Below are positions 37,990 through 38,287 of a DNA stretch of 38,287 nucleotides, piece by piece. The DNA lies in assembly GCA_021815695.1 (NCBI GenBank), contig JAKAZT010000006.1, positions 1 through 38,287 of the forward strand. Reading direction: 5' to 3'. The notes beneath the pieces are model-generated. The model was not told the origin of the DNA. It worked only from the letters and a program-made list of their open reading frames with translations, and searched no databases. A program made the position numbers and the translations under genes. Origin of the DNA: Pseudomonadota bacterium (GTDB lineage Bacteria; Pseudomonadota; Gammaproteobacteria; Xanthomonadales; Rhodanobacteraceae). Within the stretch, counting starts at the first letter, position 1, and each line of letters opens with the position of its first letter.

Positions 37990-38287
37990 AGACCCCCGCC
38001 CTGTTCGCCGCACTGACGCTGTCGGCCCTGTTCGCCACCGCCGCGCACGCCACCGCCTGGCGCGTCCTGCCCGGCAGCACGCTGGGCTTCGCCGGAAGCT
38101 TCCAGGGCGAAGGCTTCAGTGGCCGGTTCAAGCGCTTCAGCGCGGCGATCGCCTGGGACCCGGCGCAACCCGCCGCCTGCCATTTCGATGTCCGCGTCGA
38201 TCTCGCCAGTGCCGATACCGGCAACAGCCAGCGCGACGAACTGCTGCCCGGCGCGGATTTCTTCGACGTGGCGAAATTCCCGCAGGC
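37986..38287 (+). CDS. YceI family protein, N-terminal part (truncated by window end)
   Basis: MKTPALFAALTLSALFATAAHATAWRVLPGSTLGFAGSFQGEGFSGRFKRFSAAIAWDPAQ...ASADTGNSQRDELLPGADFFDVAKFPQ; ATGA overlap with cyt b561. Confidence 0.9.
   Translation, partial: MKTPALFAALTLSALFATAAHATAWRVLPGSTLGFAGSFQGEGFSGRFKRFSAAIAWDPAQPAACHFDVRVDLASADTGNSQRDELLPGADFFDVAKFPQ

Noticed and set aside
1-38287. CRISPR arrays, tRNA/rRNA genes, integrase/transposase genes, toxin-antitoxin or defence islands
   Set aside because: Looked for repeated spacers, tRNA-like sequence and mobile or defence protein motifs by eye; none supported.

Overview
High-GC gammaproteobacterial chromosome segment. Gene content and order suggest Xanthomonadales/Lysobacterales, possibly Rhodanobacteraceae (inference, not tested). 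The window is almost entirely conserved housekeeping genes: valS (3' part), rimI, a psi/HolD-like gene, pssA, a DUF4124 protein, proS, an H-NS-family protein, pgeF, rluD, bamD, nadE, sucD-sucC, pilS-pilR, ssb, an MFS transporter, ispB, a dienelactone hydrolase, a cytochrome c', a ubiI/ubiF-like + ubiH pair, a histidine-phosphatase-fold protein, a DUF6580-like membrane protein, a PduO-type cobalamin adenosyltransferase, an HDAC-like deacetylase, lptD-surA-pdxA-rsmA-apaG-apaH, a large two-component-propeller hybrid histidine kinase, and yceI-cyt b561-yceI (last gene truncated by the window edge). I see no rRNA, tRNA, CRISPR array, IS transposase, phage or toxin/defence island. I did not find a convincing undescribed multi-gene system. 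The best leads are small: (1) a phosphatase-fold protein whose catalytic RHG is RSG, next to a cobalamin adenosyltransferase gene; (2) a 159-bp inverted-repeat-bounded, MITE-like element in the ubiH/phosphatase intergenic region; (3) mutually exclusive hairpins between proS and the H-NS-family gene; (4) a heptanucleotide tandem repeat inserted in frame in nadE; (5) a divergent HolD candidate beside rimI.
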